This document shows positions 53,967 to 62,901 of a stretch of DNA of 64,000 nt, piece after piece. The stretch lies in assembly GCF_001467695.1 (NCBI RefSeq), contig NZ_LNYE01000006.1, positions 62,001 through 126,000 on the forward strand, written 5' to 3'. Both the position numbers and the translations under genes were made by a program. The notes beneath the pieces were generated by a model. The model was not told the origin of the DNA. It ran no database searches and saw only the letters and a program-made list of their open reading frames with translations. The first letter of the stretch is position 1; each line of letters opens with the position of its first letter. Source of the DNA: Legionella gratiana. GTDB lineage: Bacteria; Pseudomonadota; Gammaproteobacteria; Legionellales; Legionellaceae.

Positions 53967-54712
53967 TGCACCGTTTCCTCAAGCCAGCTGTACCCTTTTT
54001 TCTCTAACTCAAGTGCAAGAGATTTATCACCAGAAAGAATAATACGTCCGTTAACCAGCACATGAATAAAGTCAGGCTCAATATAATCAAGTAACCGCTG
54101 ATAATGCGTTACTAAAATAATAGAGCGTTCTGGTGAGCGCATCGCATTCACCCCATGGGAAATAATTCGCAATGCATCAATATCCAAACCTGAATCTGTT
54201 TCATCAAGAATAGCAAGCTTAGGCTCTAAAGCCGCCATCTGTAGAATTTCATTACGTTTTTTCTCACCACCTGAAAATCCTTCATTAATACTGCGATATA
54301 AAAAGCTTTCATCCATCTCCAGCAACTGACATTTTTCACGAATGAACGTTAAAAACTCAATAGCATCCAGCGTATTTTTCCCTTGGCCTTTACGCACTGC
54401 ATTCACAGAGGCTTTAAGAAAATTAACATTAGTCACTCCCGGTATTTCCACTGGATATTGAAAGGATAGAAAAACTCCAGCACGCGCTCTTTCTTCGGGC
54501 GATAAAGGAATTAAATCTTGTCCTAAATAGACGATGTCACCTCGCGTTACTTGATAAGAGGGGTGGCCAGCTAAGACTTTAGACAAAGTACTTTTACCGG
54601 AACCATTCGGCCCCATAATTGCATGAACTTCGCCAGCATTTACTTGAAGGTCAATCCCTTTTAAAATGGATTGCTCATTCACCGAAACATTTAAGTCTTT
54701 GATTTTTAACAT
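53963..54712 (-). CDS. sufC: SUF ATPase SufC
   Basis: 249 residues, ABC-type ATPase: Walker A GPNGSGKSTLSKVL, signature FSGGEKKRNEILQ, Walker B LAILDETDSGLD, and LVTHYQRLLDYI. Drives the SufBCD scaffold. One base between it and sufB. Confidence 0.97.
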   Translation of the reverse strand: MLKIKDLNVSVNEQSILKGIDLQVNAGEVHAIMGPNGSGKSTLSKVLAGHPSYQVTRGDIVYLGQDLIPLSPEERARAGVFLSFQYPVEIPGVTNVNFLKASVNAVRKGQGKNTLDAIEFLTFIREKCQLLEMDESFLYRSINEGFSGGEKKRNEILQMAALEPKLAILDETDSGLDIDALRIISHGVNAMRSPERSIILVTHYQRLLDYIEPDFIHVLVNGRIILSGDKSLALELEKKGYSWLEETVQ

Positions 54713-54713
54713 A

Positions 54714-56162
54714 TTAACCTACTGCCCCTTCTAAACTTAAACCCAATAACTTAGTGGCTTCCACTGCAAATTCCATAGGTAACTCTTTCAATACCTGCTT
54801 GCAAAAGCCATTAACAATCATTGAAACCGCATCTTCTGTATCGATGCCTCGTTGTTGACAATAAAACAATTGCTCTTCACTGATTTTTGAGGTAGTTGCT
54901 TCATGCTCTACTTGTGCTGTAGGGTTTTTGACCTCTATATAAGGAAAAGTATGTGCAGAGCATTCAGAACCCATAAGCATTGAATCACATTGAGTATAAT
55001 TACGCGCATTGGTTGCAGTTGGCGCGATACGTACCAAACCACGATAAGCATTATGTGCTCGTCCTGCACTAATTCCTTTGGAAATAATAGTTGATCGCGT
55101 ATTTTTACCAATATGAATCATTTTAGTGCCAGTATCCGCTTGTTGGTAATTATTCGTTAACGCAACTGAATAAAATTCACCAACGGAATCATCTCCTTGT
55201 AAAATCACACTGGGGTATTTCCAGGTAATTGCTGAACCGGTTTCAATTTGCGTCCAGGAAATTTTAGAGCGTTTACCGCGACATGCTCCTCGTTTGGTCA
55301 CAAAGTTATAAATACCACCTTTACCCTCTTTATCACCTGGGTACCAATTTTGTACCGTTGAATATTTAATTTGCGCACCATCTAAAGCAACCAGCTCAAC
55401 AACTGCAGCATGCAATTGATTTTCATCACGCATAGGAGCGGTACAACCTTCAAGATAAGACACATAACTATCAACATCTGCAATAATTAATGTGCGTTCA
55501 AACTGCCCCGTAGCAGCCGCATTAATCCTAAAATACGTGGATAACTCCATAGGGCAACGTACTCCTTTGGGGACGTAAACAAAGGAGCCGTCACTAAAAA
55601 CCGCGGAATTTAAGGCAGCATAAAAATTATCACGATAAGGGACAACAGAGCCTAAATAGTTCATTAATAACTCAGGGTATTGATGCACCGCTTCTGATAT
55701 AGGGCAAAAAATCACTCCTTTTTCAGCTAATTTTGCTTTAAATGTAGTTGCTACAGAAACACTATCAAAAACAGCATCTACAGCTACACCAGCAAGCATT
55801 TCTTGCTCTCTTAAAGGAATGCCCAGTTTTTCATACGTTCTTAGTAATTCGGGATCCACTTCATCGAGACTTTTTGGCGCATCTTTTTTCTGTTTGGGTG
55901 CTGAATAATAAGAAATAGCCTGAAAATCCACTGGTGGATAATGCACACTAGACCATTGAGGAGCAGACATAGTTAACCAATGTCGGTAAGCTTTTAAACG
56001 CCACTCGAGCAAAAACTCGGGTTCACCTTTAACTGCTGATAATCGTCGAATGACCTCTTCGTCCAGTCCAGGTGCAAAAGTATCTACTTCAATGTCGGTC
56101 GTAAACCCATGTTGATATTCTCTACCGAGCAGAGAATTAATTTGCTCACTGCTTTTAGCCAC
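54714..56162 (-). CDS. sufB: SUF scaffold subunit SufB
   Basis: 482 residues, normal size. [60 protein letters not shown] and the C-terminal [20 protein letters not shown] are diagnostic. It assembles nascent clusters. Overlaps the rrf2 gene by eight bases. Confidence 0.97.
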   Translation of the reverse strand: MAKSSEQINSLLGREYQHGFTTDIEVDTFAPGLDEEVIRRLSAVKGEPEFLLEWRLKAYRHWLTMSAPQWSSVHYPPVDFQAISYYSAPKQKKDAPKSLDEVDPELLRTYEKLGIPLREQEMLAGVAVDAVFDSVSVATTFKAKLAEKGVIFCPISEAVHQYPELLMNYLGSVVPYRDNFYAALNSAVFSDGSFVYVPKGVRCPMELSTYFRINAAATGQFERTLIIADVDSYVSYLEGCTAPMRDENQLHAAVVELVALDGAQIKYSTVQNWYPGDKEGKGGIYNFVTKRGACRGKRSKISWTQIETGSAITWKYPSVILQGDDSVGEFYSVALTNNYQQADTGTKMIHIGKNTRSTIISKGISAGRAHNAYRGLVRIAPTATNARNYTQCDSMLMGSECSAHTFPYIEVKNPTAQVEHEATTSKISEEQLFYCQQRGIDTEDAVSMIVNGFCKQVLKELPMEFAVEATKLLGLSLEGAVG

Positions 56163-56616
56163 GATTCACTCCACTTGCTAATTGTCGAACCCGCTCCACA
56201 TCACGTGCAGGCAAAGTAGGTTTAGCTAATGCAGCTAAACTCACACTATCCAAAGCTGTTTCAATTGCTTGGCTAATTAATCGCCAATTACCCTGAATAG
56301 TACAAACATCTTGTAATGAACAGCCATTAGGATGCATACTGCACTCTGTGAAACCTCGATGTTCTTCCAATGCAAAAATTATTTGCGACACAGAAATTTC
56401 AGTAGCAGGTCGTCGCAATTGGTATCCTCCAGTCACCCCCCGCACTGAGATTAACAACCCTGCACTAGTCAAGTGTTTTAAAATTTTACTTACCGTAGGT
56501 ACAGTCAGATGAGTATGTAAAGCGATATCACGAGCATTACATACTTCTTGCGCGTGCCTAGCAAGATAAACCATCACCACTGTTCCATAATCGGCCAATT
56601 TGCTGATGCGCAGCAT
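56155..56616 (-). CDS. Rrf2-family Fe-S-sensing regulator of the suf operon
   Basis: 153 residues. The Rrf2 winged helix is [20 protein letters not shown], then [20 protein letters not shown]. The cluster-binding cysteines are in [14 protein letters not shown], the spacing typical of IscR/SufR-type proteins. First gene of the operon, so it probably auto-regulates suf according to Fe-S status. No ordinary IscR site was identified; a TAGTACTA palindrome 23 bp upstream of its ATG is a candidate operator. Confidence 0.92.
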   Translation of the reverse strand: MLRISKLADYGTVVMVYLARHAQEVCNARDIALHTHLTVPTVSKILKHLTSAGLLISVRGVTGGYQLRRPATEISVSQIIFALEEHRGFTECSMHPNGCSLQDVCTIQGNWRLISQAIETALDSVSLAALAKPTLPARDVERVRQLASGVNRG

Positions 56617-56638
56617 AACACCTCAAAATCGAATAATC

Positions 56639-56646
56639 TAGTACTA
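56639..56646 (-). promoter_or_regulatory. Candidate suf operator palindrome TAGTACTA
   Basis: An 8-bp palindrome 23 bp upstream of rrf2; the same octamer recurs at 56878-56885, the other side of the 208-bp repeat. Repeated palindromes in the promoter of an autoregulated Rrf2 gene are suggestive only. Confidence 0.3.
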
Positions 56647-56654
56647 ATTAAGTC

Positions 56655-56862
56655 TTAATTAACGTGAGTTTCGGATAAAGAATCTATTTAGATCCAGTCG
56701 CCATCTCGAACCGTTCGGGCTGAGAAGGCATTTATGCTGTCTCGAGGCCCTTAGCACAGAACTTGAAAATTCGTACTAAGGCCTCGAGACAGCGCGATGC
56801 GCTTTCTCAGAAACGGTTTGAAGTGAAACCACGTTCTCTTATACGAAACTCAAGTTAATTTA
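56655..56862. repeat. 208-bp palindromic element between suf and icmH
   Basis: Ends TTAATTAACGTGAGTTTCG and CGAAACTCAAGTTAATTTA are near-perfect inverted repeats. The pairing continues inward (CGAACCGTT with AACGGTTTG). The centre is a long perfect stem, CTGTCTCGAGGCC with GGCCTCGAGACAG and flanking CTTAG/CTAAG. It would fold into one ~100-bp hairpin. The tip sequence is shared with copies at 13.77, 22.52 and 60.82 kb. No coding content. Confidence 0.8.
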
Positions 56863-57096
56863 TCCATACTATAAATATAGTACTAAAACGGTTCTATATC
56901 TTTAGAACACGAATAGTACCTTATTGTTAAGGAGTGATGCAAATAAAATATTCAAAACACAACAATTGATTTGGCCAGACTATTAAATCGTGACCTACTT
57001 GAACTATAGGTATTATATAACGTATTATCTTCTTTATTGGGTTAAAAATAGTTGCACTACGATTTCATGGAACAAAGATTCATTAGGAGCAAGACC

Positions 57097-57882
57097 ATGA
57101 CAACTGAGCATTATCCGGTCTCACTTGTCAGTAATCGCCTCGACTCGGGAACTTCGCTTATCCCGCAGGGGTACTATCGCTCTAAATTATTTATCGCTCC
57201 TTTTTCTACTAATGCCTTGGTTGCCGCAGCAGGCCCTCTTTTATCGTTATTGGAAAGACTTTGTCTCAGTCCATCACTTCCTCCTATTGAAAACATTAGA
57301 GATAACATTGAGCACGAACTGCTTGCGTTTCGAAGCAAAATGGATGCATCTAAGTATCCTATGGATTTTATTATTATTGCCCATTATTTAATGACCGCAA
57401 CTATAGATGAACTCATTGGTAAAAATTACATGCGAGTATACCAAATAAATGCCGAATTTAAGGCCTTTACACCACTAACCAATGAAGATGTTCAACCGCA
57501 ATACCGTTTTTTTGAAATTCTTAATTACATTAAAGAACGCCCGAATCAATATCTCGATCTCATTGAATTAGTTTATTTTTTTCTGATTGTAGGTTTTGAA
57601 GGACATTATCATCTTAAACCCGATGGACGACAAGCTTTGGACAACTATATTGAAGATCTGTATCAGATAATACAACAAAATCGTTTTCATCAACCACGTC
57701 GTTTATTTAATGAAAATCCTCTACCTAAAACGGTTAAGAAAAGTTATAAGACGGCCATTATCACTCTAATTACAGCCGTAACTTTAGTAGTTTTTGCTTT
57801 TTTTACAAGCCAATATTTATTGGAAAATAAAGCAAAAGCAGTTCTATTTGGCCACTCCCAACTTGCTCTTCTGGAGAGCTAA
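57097..57882 (+). CDS. icmH: Dot/Icm type IVB secretion protein IcmH (DotU)
   Basis: 261 residues from the ATG at 57097 (AGGAGC upstream); the frame to 57052 starts at a TTG. The DotU/TssL-type cytoplasmic domain has LERLCLSPSLPPIENI and IIAHYLMTATIDELIG. The single C-terminal membrane helix is IITLITAVTLVVFAFFTSQY. In homologues it stabilises the inner-membrane part of the secretion core together with IcmF. Its stop overlaps the icmF start (TAATG). It lies here next to the SUF operon, apart from other dot/icm genes. Confidence 0.94.
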   Translation: MTTEHYPVSLVSNRLDSGTSLIPQGYYRSKLFIAPFSTNALVAAAGPLLSLLERLCLSPSLPPIENIRDNIEHELLAFRSKMDASKYPMDFIIIAHYLMTATIDELIGKNYMRVYQINAEFKAFTPLTNEDVQPQYRFFEILNYIKERPNQYLDLIELVYFFLIVGFEGHYHLKPDGRQALDNYIEDLYQIIQQNRFHQPRRLFNENPLPKTVKKSYKTAIITLITAVTLVVFAFFTSQYLLENKAKAVLFGHSQLALLES

Positions 57883-60803
57883 TGGATAATTCCTTACGCG
57901 CATTATGTGATGCTATAAAAAAAATACTTTCCCAGTTAAAGCCCCAAAGTCATCAACTCTCTTTTATAGTGATTACGGGGAAAAATGCTCAAGGAAAATC
58001 TGCCTTATTGAAACAAAGTAACATGGAGGAAATACCGGTCTTTAGCGAACAACATGCAAAAGTCTATTTTAATCAGCAAGGAATCATGATTGAGTTAGGT
58101 GAAAATTGGTTAACCAACAGTAAAACTCTCTTGCTTAATACGTTAAAACAGTTAAATCGTTGTAACTCATATCTGAAAATTACCGGCATTGTATTATGTG
58201 TCGATGTAAACGACTTACTCATTGCTGATCCCGCGCAATTTGCGGAACAAAAGAAAGCTCACCTACAGTTGTTAGAACGATTCGGCACTAATTTGGGTTA
58301 TCCTGTTGAGCTTGCCCTGATATTTACCAAAATGGATACCTTAGCAGGTTTTACTGAGTTTTATCAATCCGAGCATGCGACTGATTTAGCAAAGCCTCTT
58401 GGTTTTTCTCTTGACTGCATGAATGAACCAAAGAAAAAGAAAGAAGCTTACTCGTTACAAGTTAATCAGCTGATAGAACAACTGAATCAACAAGTCATCC
58501 ATAAAATGCACCCCGCTCGCTCCACAATGAGACGTAGCTTGATTCGTGAATTTCCATTACAAGTAGCCGGTTTATGTACGCCAATTCATGCGTTAATACA
58601 TGGCATATCAACCAAGTTATTTAATCTTCATTCTATTTATTTTACGAGTGCCGAACAAGGTGGTATCAGTATTGATCGTCTGAATAAAAAAATTCAGCAC
58701 GAGTATGCATTAGTAGTCCAAGATACTTTTCCTCAAGCAACCAATTTCAGGGCCTATTTTGTTGAAGGAGCCTTAAAAACAATTCAAGAGCACTGCAGCC
58801 AAATTCCGCATACACGCAAGTTTTCACAAAAAACTATTATTGCAGCAACAGCAAGTATTGCTGGAATTAGCTTGCTGATTTTAAGTTACAATCATTATAA
58901 AACAGCACACTTACTGGATGAAGCCAGTAAAGAATTACTTGTCTATGATGTACTCAATAAGCAACAGGATAAACAAAAACAAGCTCTGTATCATTTATCA
59001 AATGCAGCTCAAACAATGAGTCGAATTCCGAGCAACTCCTTATCACTTCCAACAGTGCATCAGCTAAAAAATAATTTGCAAAACGGTACCGACAACCGCC
59101 TGTATGGTGACTTTTTATCTTCTCTAACGAATGAACTCGAAGAAGTTATTAATAATCCAAGTAATACACCGATTATTCGCTATAATGCGTTAAAAATTTA
59201 CTTAATGCTGAGTCAACCAGAACATTTTTCAACCATACAAGTACACGATTGGTTTGCTTCTCATTGGAACGATCAACCGGAAATCACTTTAAAAAAACAT
59301 TTGACTCTATTAAAGCGGCTCTTAAATAAACCACCAAAAAATATAATAATCAAACAACAAATCATTACCGATGCTCGTAATTATCTTAATGCTTTGCCTA
59401 CAAGTTATCTGTATTATTCTATTGCCAAAGAGTCTTTTCCTAAAACAAAACAACAAATATCGATTGATGGATTTGTTCTAGCCTCAAATGAATTACCTGT
59501 TTATTTCACTCGAACAGGTTTTGACGAAGTGATACAAAGAATTCCAGAGATTAATCATACATTGCAAAACGAAAATTGGGTCCTTGCACGCAATGACTTA
59601 GGCCAATTACAAGATATGCTGATTCAGGCATATTGCTTTGATTATGTCACTTGGTGGCAAACCTTTATGCGTAAATCACAACCGTTCCATTATCAAGATT
59701 ATCAAGCAGGACGCCAAGTAGTTAAGAATTTAGAGCAATCTCATGCATTAAGCAAAATAATAAGCTTAATTCAACAAGAAACCAAGGCAGATTTGACCAA
59801 CAACACGTCGCCTTTTAATCAGTTTATTGCTAGTCAATTTACTGACTTGAACTTAATGAGTCATTCCAGTGCGCAAGAACTTAGCCTAAAAATCGTTGAT
59901 TTAGAACGCTTTATTTCTACTTTATCGATGATAAATGATGGTGGAAAAACTGCATTTAATATCACAAGAACACGATTCGCTAGTGATAATGCATCGGATC
60001 CAGTAAGCTTACTCTACAATCAAGCAAAACTTTTACCTGAACCTTTAAGTATTTGGTCAAAACAATTAGCGAGCGATGCCTGGAGTATTTTAATCAAAGA
60101 CAGTCGCCAATACATTAATCAGCAATGGCAGCAAACCGTTTATCGAGACTTTCAAACCACAATTGCTAAACGCTATCCTTTTGATTCTTCACAAAATGAG
60201 GAAATAGCAATCCATGATTTTAATCGTTTCTTCTCCACTCACGGAACATTAAATACATTCACTGAAAACTATGTGAAGCCTTTCTTGGATATTTCCAATG
60301 CAGAATGGAAACCAAAAGCGATTAACGATACCGTATTACCAATCAGCGCCGAAACATTAGATGCACTGATACGAGCCAATATTATTACCAATATGTTTTT
60401 CCCCGATCGTGGTGAAGAAAGTAAAATTGATTTCAGTCTACAAAAAATCAGCCTTGACCCTGTAGTTGCAAACCTAGAATTACAAATTGGCCAAACTAAG
60501 TTATCGGATAACCAAGGGAGTGAGTCGATGACTCACTTTATCTGGCCACAAACCAATGCAAAACTTGCTCTTGATTCTATTGAAGGGAATCACTACGAAC
60601 TCGCTGAACAAGGAGTGTGGGCAATATTTAAGCTTCTAGAAAAAGTAAATGTCCTCATTGATGAACAAGATAGCTCCAATTTACAAATTCTTTTTGAAGT
60701 GAACAGCAATTCAGGTCGCTATTTATTAAAAACAAATAATCAAGTTAATCCCTTCACACCAGGAATTTTAAATGGTTTTAACTTGGAAGAATATATTGTT
60801 TAG
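57882..60803 (+). CDS. icmF: Dot/Icm type IVB secretion protein IcmF
   Basis: 973 residues, the expected size. Near the N-terminus is a Walker A-like GKNAQGKSALLK (about 28-39), with FTKMD in the G-protein-like region. One membrane helix (IIAATASIAGISLLILSYN, about 316-335) precedes a large periplasmic part that ends in the IcmF C-terminal domain (HFIWPQTNAKLAL, GVWAIFKLLEKVN). Works with IcmH as accessory inner-membrane component of the Dot/Icm apparatus. Translationally coupled to icmH. Confidence 0.95.
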   Translation: MDNSLRALCDAIKKILSQLKPQSHQLSFIVITGKNAQGKSALLKQSNMEEIPVFSEQHAKVYFNQQGIMIELGENWLTNSKTLLLNTLKQLNRCNSYLKITGIVLCVDVNDLLIADPAQFAEQKKAHLQLLERFGTNLGYPVELALIFTKMDTLAGFTEFYQSEHATDLAKPLGFSLDCMNEPKKKKEAYSLQVNQLIEQLNQQVIHKMHPARSTMRRSLIREFPLQVAGLCTPIHALIHGISTKLFNLHSIYFTSAEQGGISIDRLNKKIQHEYALVVQDTFPQATNFRAYFVEGALKTIQEHCSQIPHTRKFSQKTIIAATASIAGISLLILSYNHYKTAHLLDEASKELLVYDVLNKQQDKQKQALYHLSNAAQTMSRIPSNSLSLPTVHQLKNNLQNGTDNRLYGDFLSSLTNELEEVINNPSNTPIIRYNALKIYLMLSQPEHFSTIQVHDWFASHWNDQPEITLKKHLTLLKRLLNKPPKNIIIKQQIITDARNYLNALPTSYLYYSIAKESFPKTKQQISIDGFVLASNELPVYFTRTGFDEVIQRIPEINHTLQNENWVLARNDLGQLQDMLIQAYCFDYVTWWQTFMRKSQPFHYQDYQAGRQVVKNLEQSHALSKIISLIQQETKADLTNNTSPFNQFIASQFTDLNLMSHSSAQELSLKIVDLERFISTLSMINDGGKTAFNITRTRFASDNASDPVSLLYNQAKLLPEPLSIWSKQLASDAWSILIKDSRQYINQQWQQTVYRDFQTTIAKRYPFDSSQNEEIAIHDFNRFFSTHGTLNTFTENYVKPFLDISNAEWKPKAINDTVLPISAETLDALIRANIITNMFFPDRGEESKIDFSLQKISLDPVVANLELQIGQTKLSDNQGSESMTHFIWPQTNAKLALDSIEGNHYELAEQGVWAIFKLLEKVNVLIDEQDSSNLQILFEVNSNSGRYLLKTNNQVNPFTPGILNGFNLEEYIV

Positions 60804-60820
60804 TCGCTGAGATCACTCCT

Positions 60821-60850
60821 TAATTAACGTGAGTTCGACATAAAAGCAAA
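60821..60850. repeat. Half copy of the CATAAAAG-family palindrome
   Basis: TTAATTAACGTGAGTTCGACATAAAAG occurs 18 bp after icmF (its first 19 bases match the left tip of the 208-bp element); the partner arm is missing. Confidence 0.55.
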
Positions 60851-60947
60851 TTATTTCCTAAATAATGGTTTATATTTTAAACACAAAGAGACAGATTCCT
60901 TCCGATTATATATACTAAGCATTCTTAAATAAAAAAAGGTTCCATTT

Positions 60948-61772
60948 ATGCGTACGTTTATTTCATATTTACTTATTGCATTATTAAGTTTTGGGCTTCT
61001 AATTAATGAAGCATCTGCTAAACGTTTCGGTGGGGGTAGAAGCTTTGGTGTCCAACGCTCACAGAGCAGCTTGTTCTCACCCAATAAAACACAAAAATCG
61101 AGTGTTATCGGACAAAGCACTAAAAACTCGAGTAGATGGGGTGGTTTATTAAGTGGCTTATTAATCGGTGGTTTATTAACCAGCTTATTTATGGGTCATG
61201 GCGTTACCAGTGGAATTTTATCCTGGTTAATTTTAGGCGCTATTCTTTTCTTTGTTGTTGGATTCTTCCGCAGGAGAATGCAGCCTGGTTTTCAAACAGG
61301 ACAATCTAACAGCCCATTTAATCAAAATCCTTTAAATAATTTTACTCAATCATTTAGCAATAGTTCCATGGGGGGCAACAATAATGGTGCCGAATACCCT
61401 ATTGGTTTTGTTCCTGAAACTTTTTTACGTGAAGCTAAAGTAACTTTTAATCGTTTGCAAGCTGCTTATGATCAAAAAAACCTTCAGGATTTGAGTGAAT
61501 TTACTGCACCAGAAGTATTTGCAGAAATTAAAATGCAATTAGATGAGCGAGGCGATGTTCCTAATAAAACGGAAGTTATCACTTTAGACGCGGAATTATT
61601 GGATGTTTCAAGACAATCTAATTCATTGATTGCGAGTGTCCGCTTTACAGGATCGGTTAAAGAAAATGACGAAGCGGTAAGCCAACTCGATGAAATTTGG
61701 CATTTCCGTCAATTTCCTAACAGTTCTCAATGGCTAGTAGGAGGCGTCCAACAAGAAGTATTTCAACCTTGA
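60948..61772 (+). CDS. Tim44-like domain membrane protein
   Basis: 274 residues. A signal-anchor (FISYLLIALLSFGLLINEASA) is followed by a Gly/Ser-rich linker (GGGRSFGVQRSQSSLF) and two membrane helices (~62-104). The C-terminal Tim44-like domain (~150-274) contains EAKVTFNRLQAAYDQKNLQD, FTAPEVFAEIKMQL and IWHFRQFPNSSQWLVGGVQQ. Bacterial homologues are uncharacterised. AAGG precedes the ATG. Confidence 0.85.
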   Translation: MRTFISYLLIALLSFGLLINEASAKRFGGGRSFGVQRSQSSLFSPNKTQKSSVIGQSTKNSSRWGGLLSGLLIGGLLTSLFMGHGVTSGILSWLILGAILFFVVGFFRRRMQPGFQTGQSNSPFNQNPLNNFTQSFSNSSMGGNNNGAEYPIGFVPETFLREAKVTFNRLQAAYDQKNLQDLSEFTAPEVFAEIKMQLDERGDVPNKTEVITLDAELLDVSRQSNSLIASVRFTGSVKENDEAVSQLDEIWHFRQFPNSSQWLVGGVQQEVFQP

Positions 61773-61863
61773 GAATTTATGCGTTCCCAAAGTAAAAATA
61801 AAGTAATTATATCGAACTAGTTTCATTTTAGAACTGGATAGCCGTAAACGTTCACGCCTCATA

Positions 61864-62090
61864 TAATGGCGTCAACTTAAGGGAAAGATGAGGTTTCGAG
61901 GAACTCACGGTTTCGAAAGAACGTCACCCTCCGCGAAAGCGGAGGGTCTAAATAACTTGCTAAACAGTCAGCGCTTTGTTTTTAGAACAATTGTGCTTTT
62001 ATATTAAGGCTTTTGATTGAGACCCCCCGCTTTCGCGGAGGGTGACGATTTGACTAGAAACGAAGATTGGTCCTTAAGTTGACGCCATTA
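61864..62090. mobile_element. MITE-like element, 227 bp, perfect 19-bp terminal inverted repeats
   Basis: TAATGGCGTCAACTTAAGG at 61864-61882 and its exact reverse complement at 62072-62090. Each end carries TA, compatible with TA-target insertion of the IS630/mariner kind. Inside is a second inverted pair: CACCCTCCGCGAAAGCGGAGGG (itself a hairpin) and CCCCGCTTTCGCGGAGGGTG. No transposase; non-autonomous. A related end lies at 62675. Confidence 0.82.
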
Positions 62091-62120
62091 GCTGAACGGA
62101 TACGGAGGATCGCCTTCATT

Positions 62121-62168
62121 TAGCGACATAAAAGCAATTCCTATGTCTTTTATGTCGCGCTCACGTTA
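62121..62168. repeat. CATAAAAG-family palindrome, copy 4
   Basis: TAGCGACATAAAAG ... CTTTTATGTCGCGCTCACGTTA, almost the reverse of copy 1. Its end coincides with a stop codon on the minus strand, as in copy 1. Confidence 0.75.
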
Positions 62169-62305
62169 CTTATGCAAATGAATCATAGACTCAATATCTT
62201 CTTCAAGATCCTCAGGGAGCGTCTTTGCTTCTTGATCGACTTGAAGATCTTCAGAGATAGTATTAGCTTTTTGTTCTTCTTGAAGCTGTTTTAATGGCAC
62301 GAAAT
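62166..62305 (-). pseudogene. Displaced C-terminal frame with an E-rich tail
   Basis: In the frame next to the 93-residue gene, the minus strand reads VPLKQLQEEQKANTISEDL, followed by QVDQEAKTLPEDLEEDIES, ending MIHLHK and a stop at 62166. Composition is glutamate-rich, like a Dot/Icm E-block, whereas the in-frame tail of the neighbouring gene (RAIKTASRRTKS) is basic. This looks like the original C-terminus separated by a one-base indel near 62300. Confidence 0.5.
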
Positions 62306-62544
62306 TGCCCAGGTACTTTCTGAGAGCCGACTTTATCTACATTGGCTGACTCGGGTAAAAGTTTTTTAAGAGCATTCGCTACTTGTTGCGCATCATTTTC
62401 ACTCATAGCAGCAGAAACAATTTGAAGTCCTGCTCCATTATTAAAGCCATTTAGAATCCTAGATTCAAACTGCACATGATTGCTTGTATTGTTATTGTAT
62501 AATGTTTGAAAAAATAGTCTTACATCTTCTTCGTTCATCTTCAT
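62263..62544 (-). CDS. Hypothetical 93-residue protein, probably frameshifted near its end
   Basis: NEEDVRLFFQTLYNNNTSNH, then GFNNGAGLQIVSAAMSENDA and VANALKKLLPESANV. A small soluble protein of no known family. The last ~12 codons read in a basic frame that is abandoned for an E-rich frame continuing 100 bp further; see the next-frame entry. If the indel is a sequencing error, the real protein is about 126 residues. Confidence 0.5.
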   Translation of the reverse strand: MKMNEEDVRLFFQTLYNNNTSNHVQFESRILNGFNNGAGLQIVSAAMSENDAQQVANALKKLLPESANVDKVGSQKVPGQFRAIKTASRRTKS

Positions 62545-62674
62545 TACTCATATAAAATAAAATTTATTACTCTCTAAAACTCAGAGATGGGATCAAGAGA
62601 AAGCGCTTTCGGGGAGAATGATGCACTTTCAAAAACCGAGAGTTGATACCGAAACTTCATCCTTACTCAGGTTG

Positions 62675-62693
62675 CCTTAAGTTGGCGCCATTA
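62675..62693. repeat. Solo terminal repeat of the 227-bp element family
   Basis: CCTTAAGTTGGCGCCATTA differs from the element's right end by one base. No matching left end was found nearby, so it is a decayed or deleted copy. The rest of the 357-bp gap (62545-62901) shows no gene. Confidence 0.65.
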
Positions 62694-62901
62694 CGTGAAT
62701 GCTTACTCTGAAATAGAACAGGCCATCATTTGATCAAATTAATTAATTTATACCCAATAAATAATTATTATATGTGATATGAAAATTACAAATAATATTT
62801 TATTTTCAATAGATTGAAGATAAGTTTGCATTATCTTAAAAAAGGAAGTTGACCTCTATTACGAAAGTCTATTTCACTGAAATTAGGAGATTAGGTTAAA
62901 A

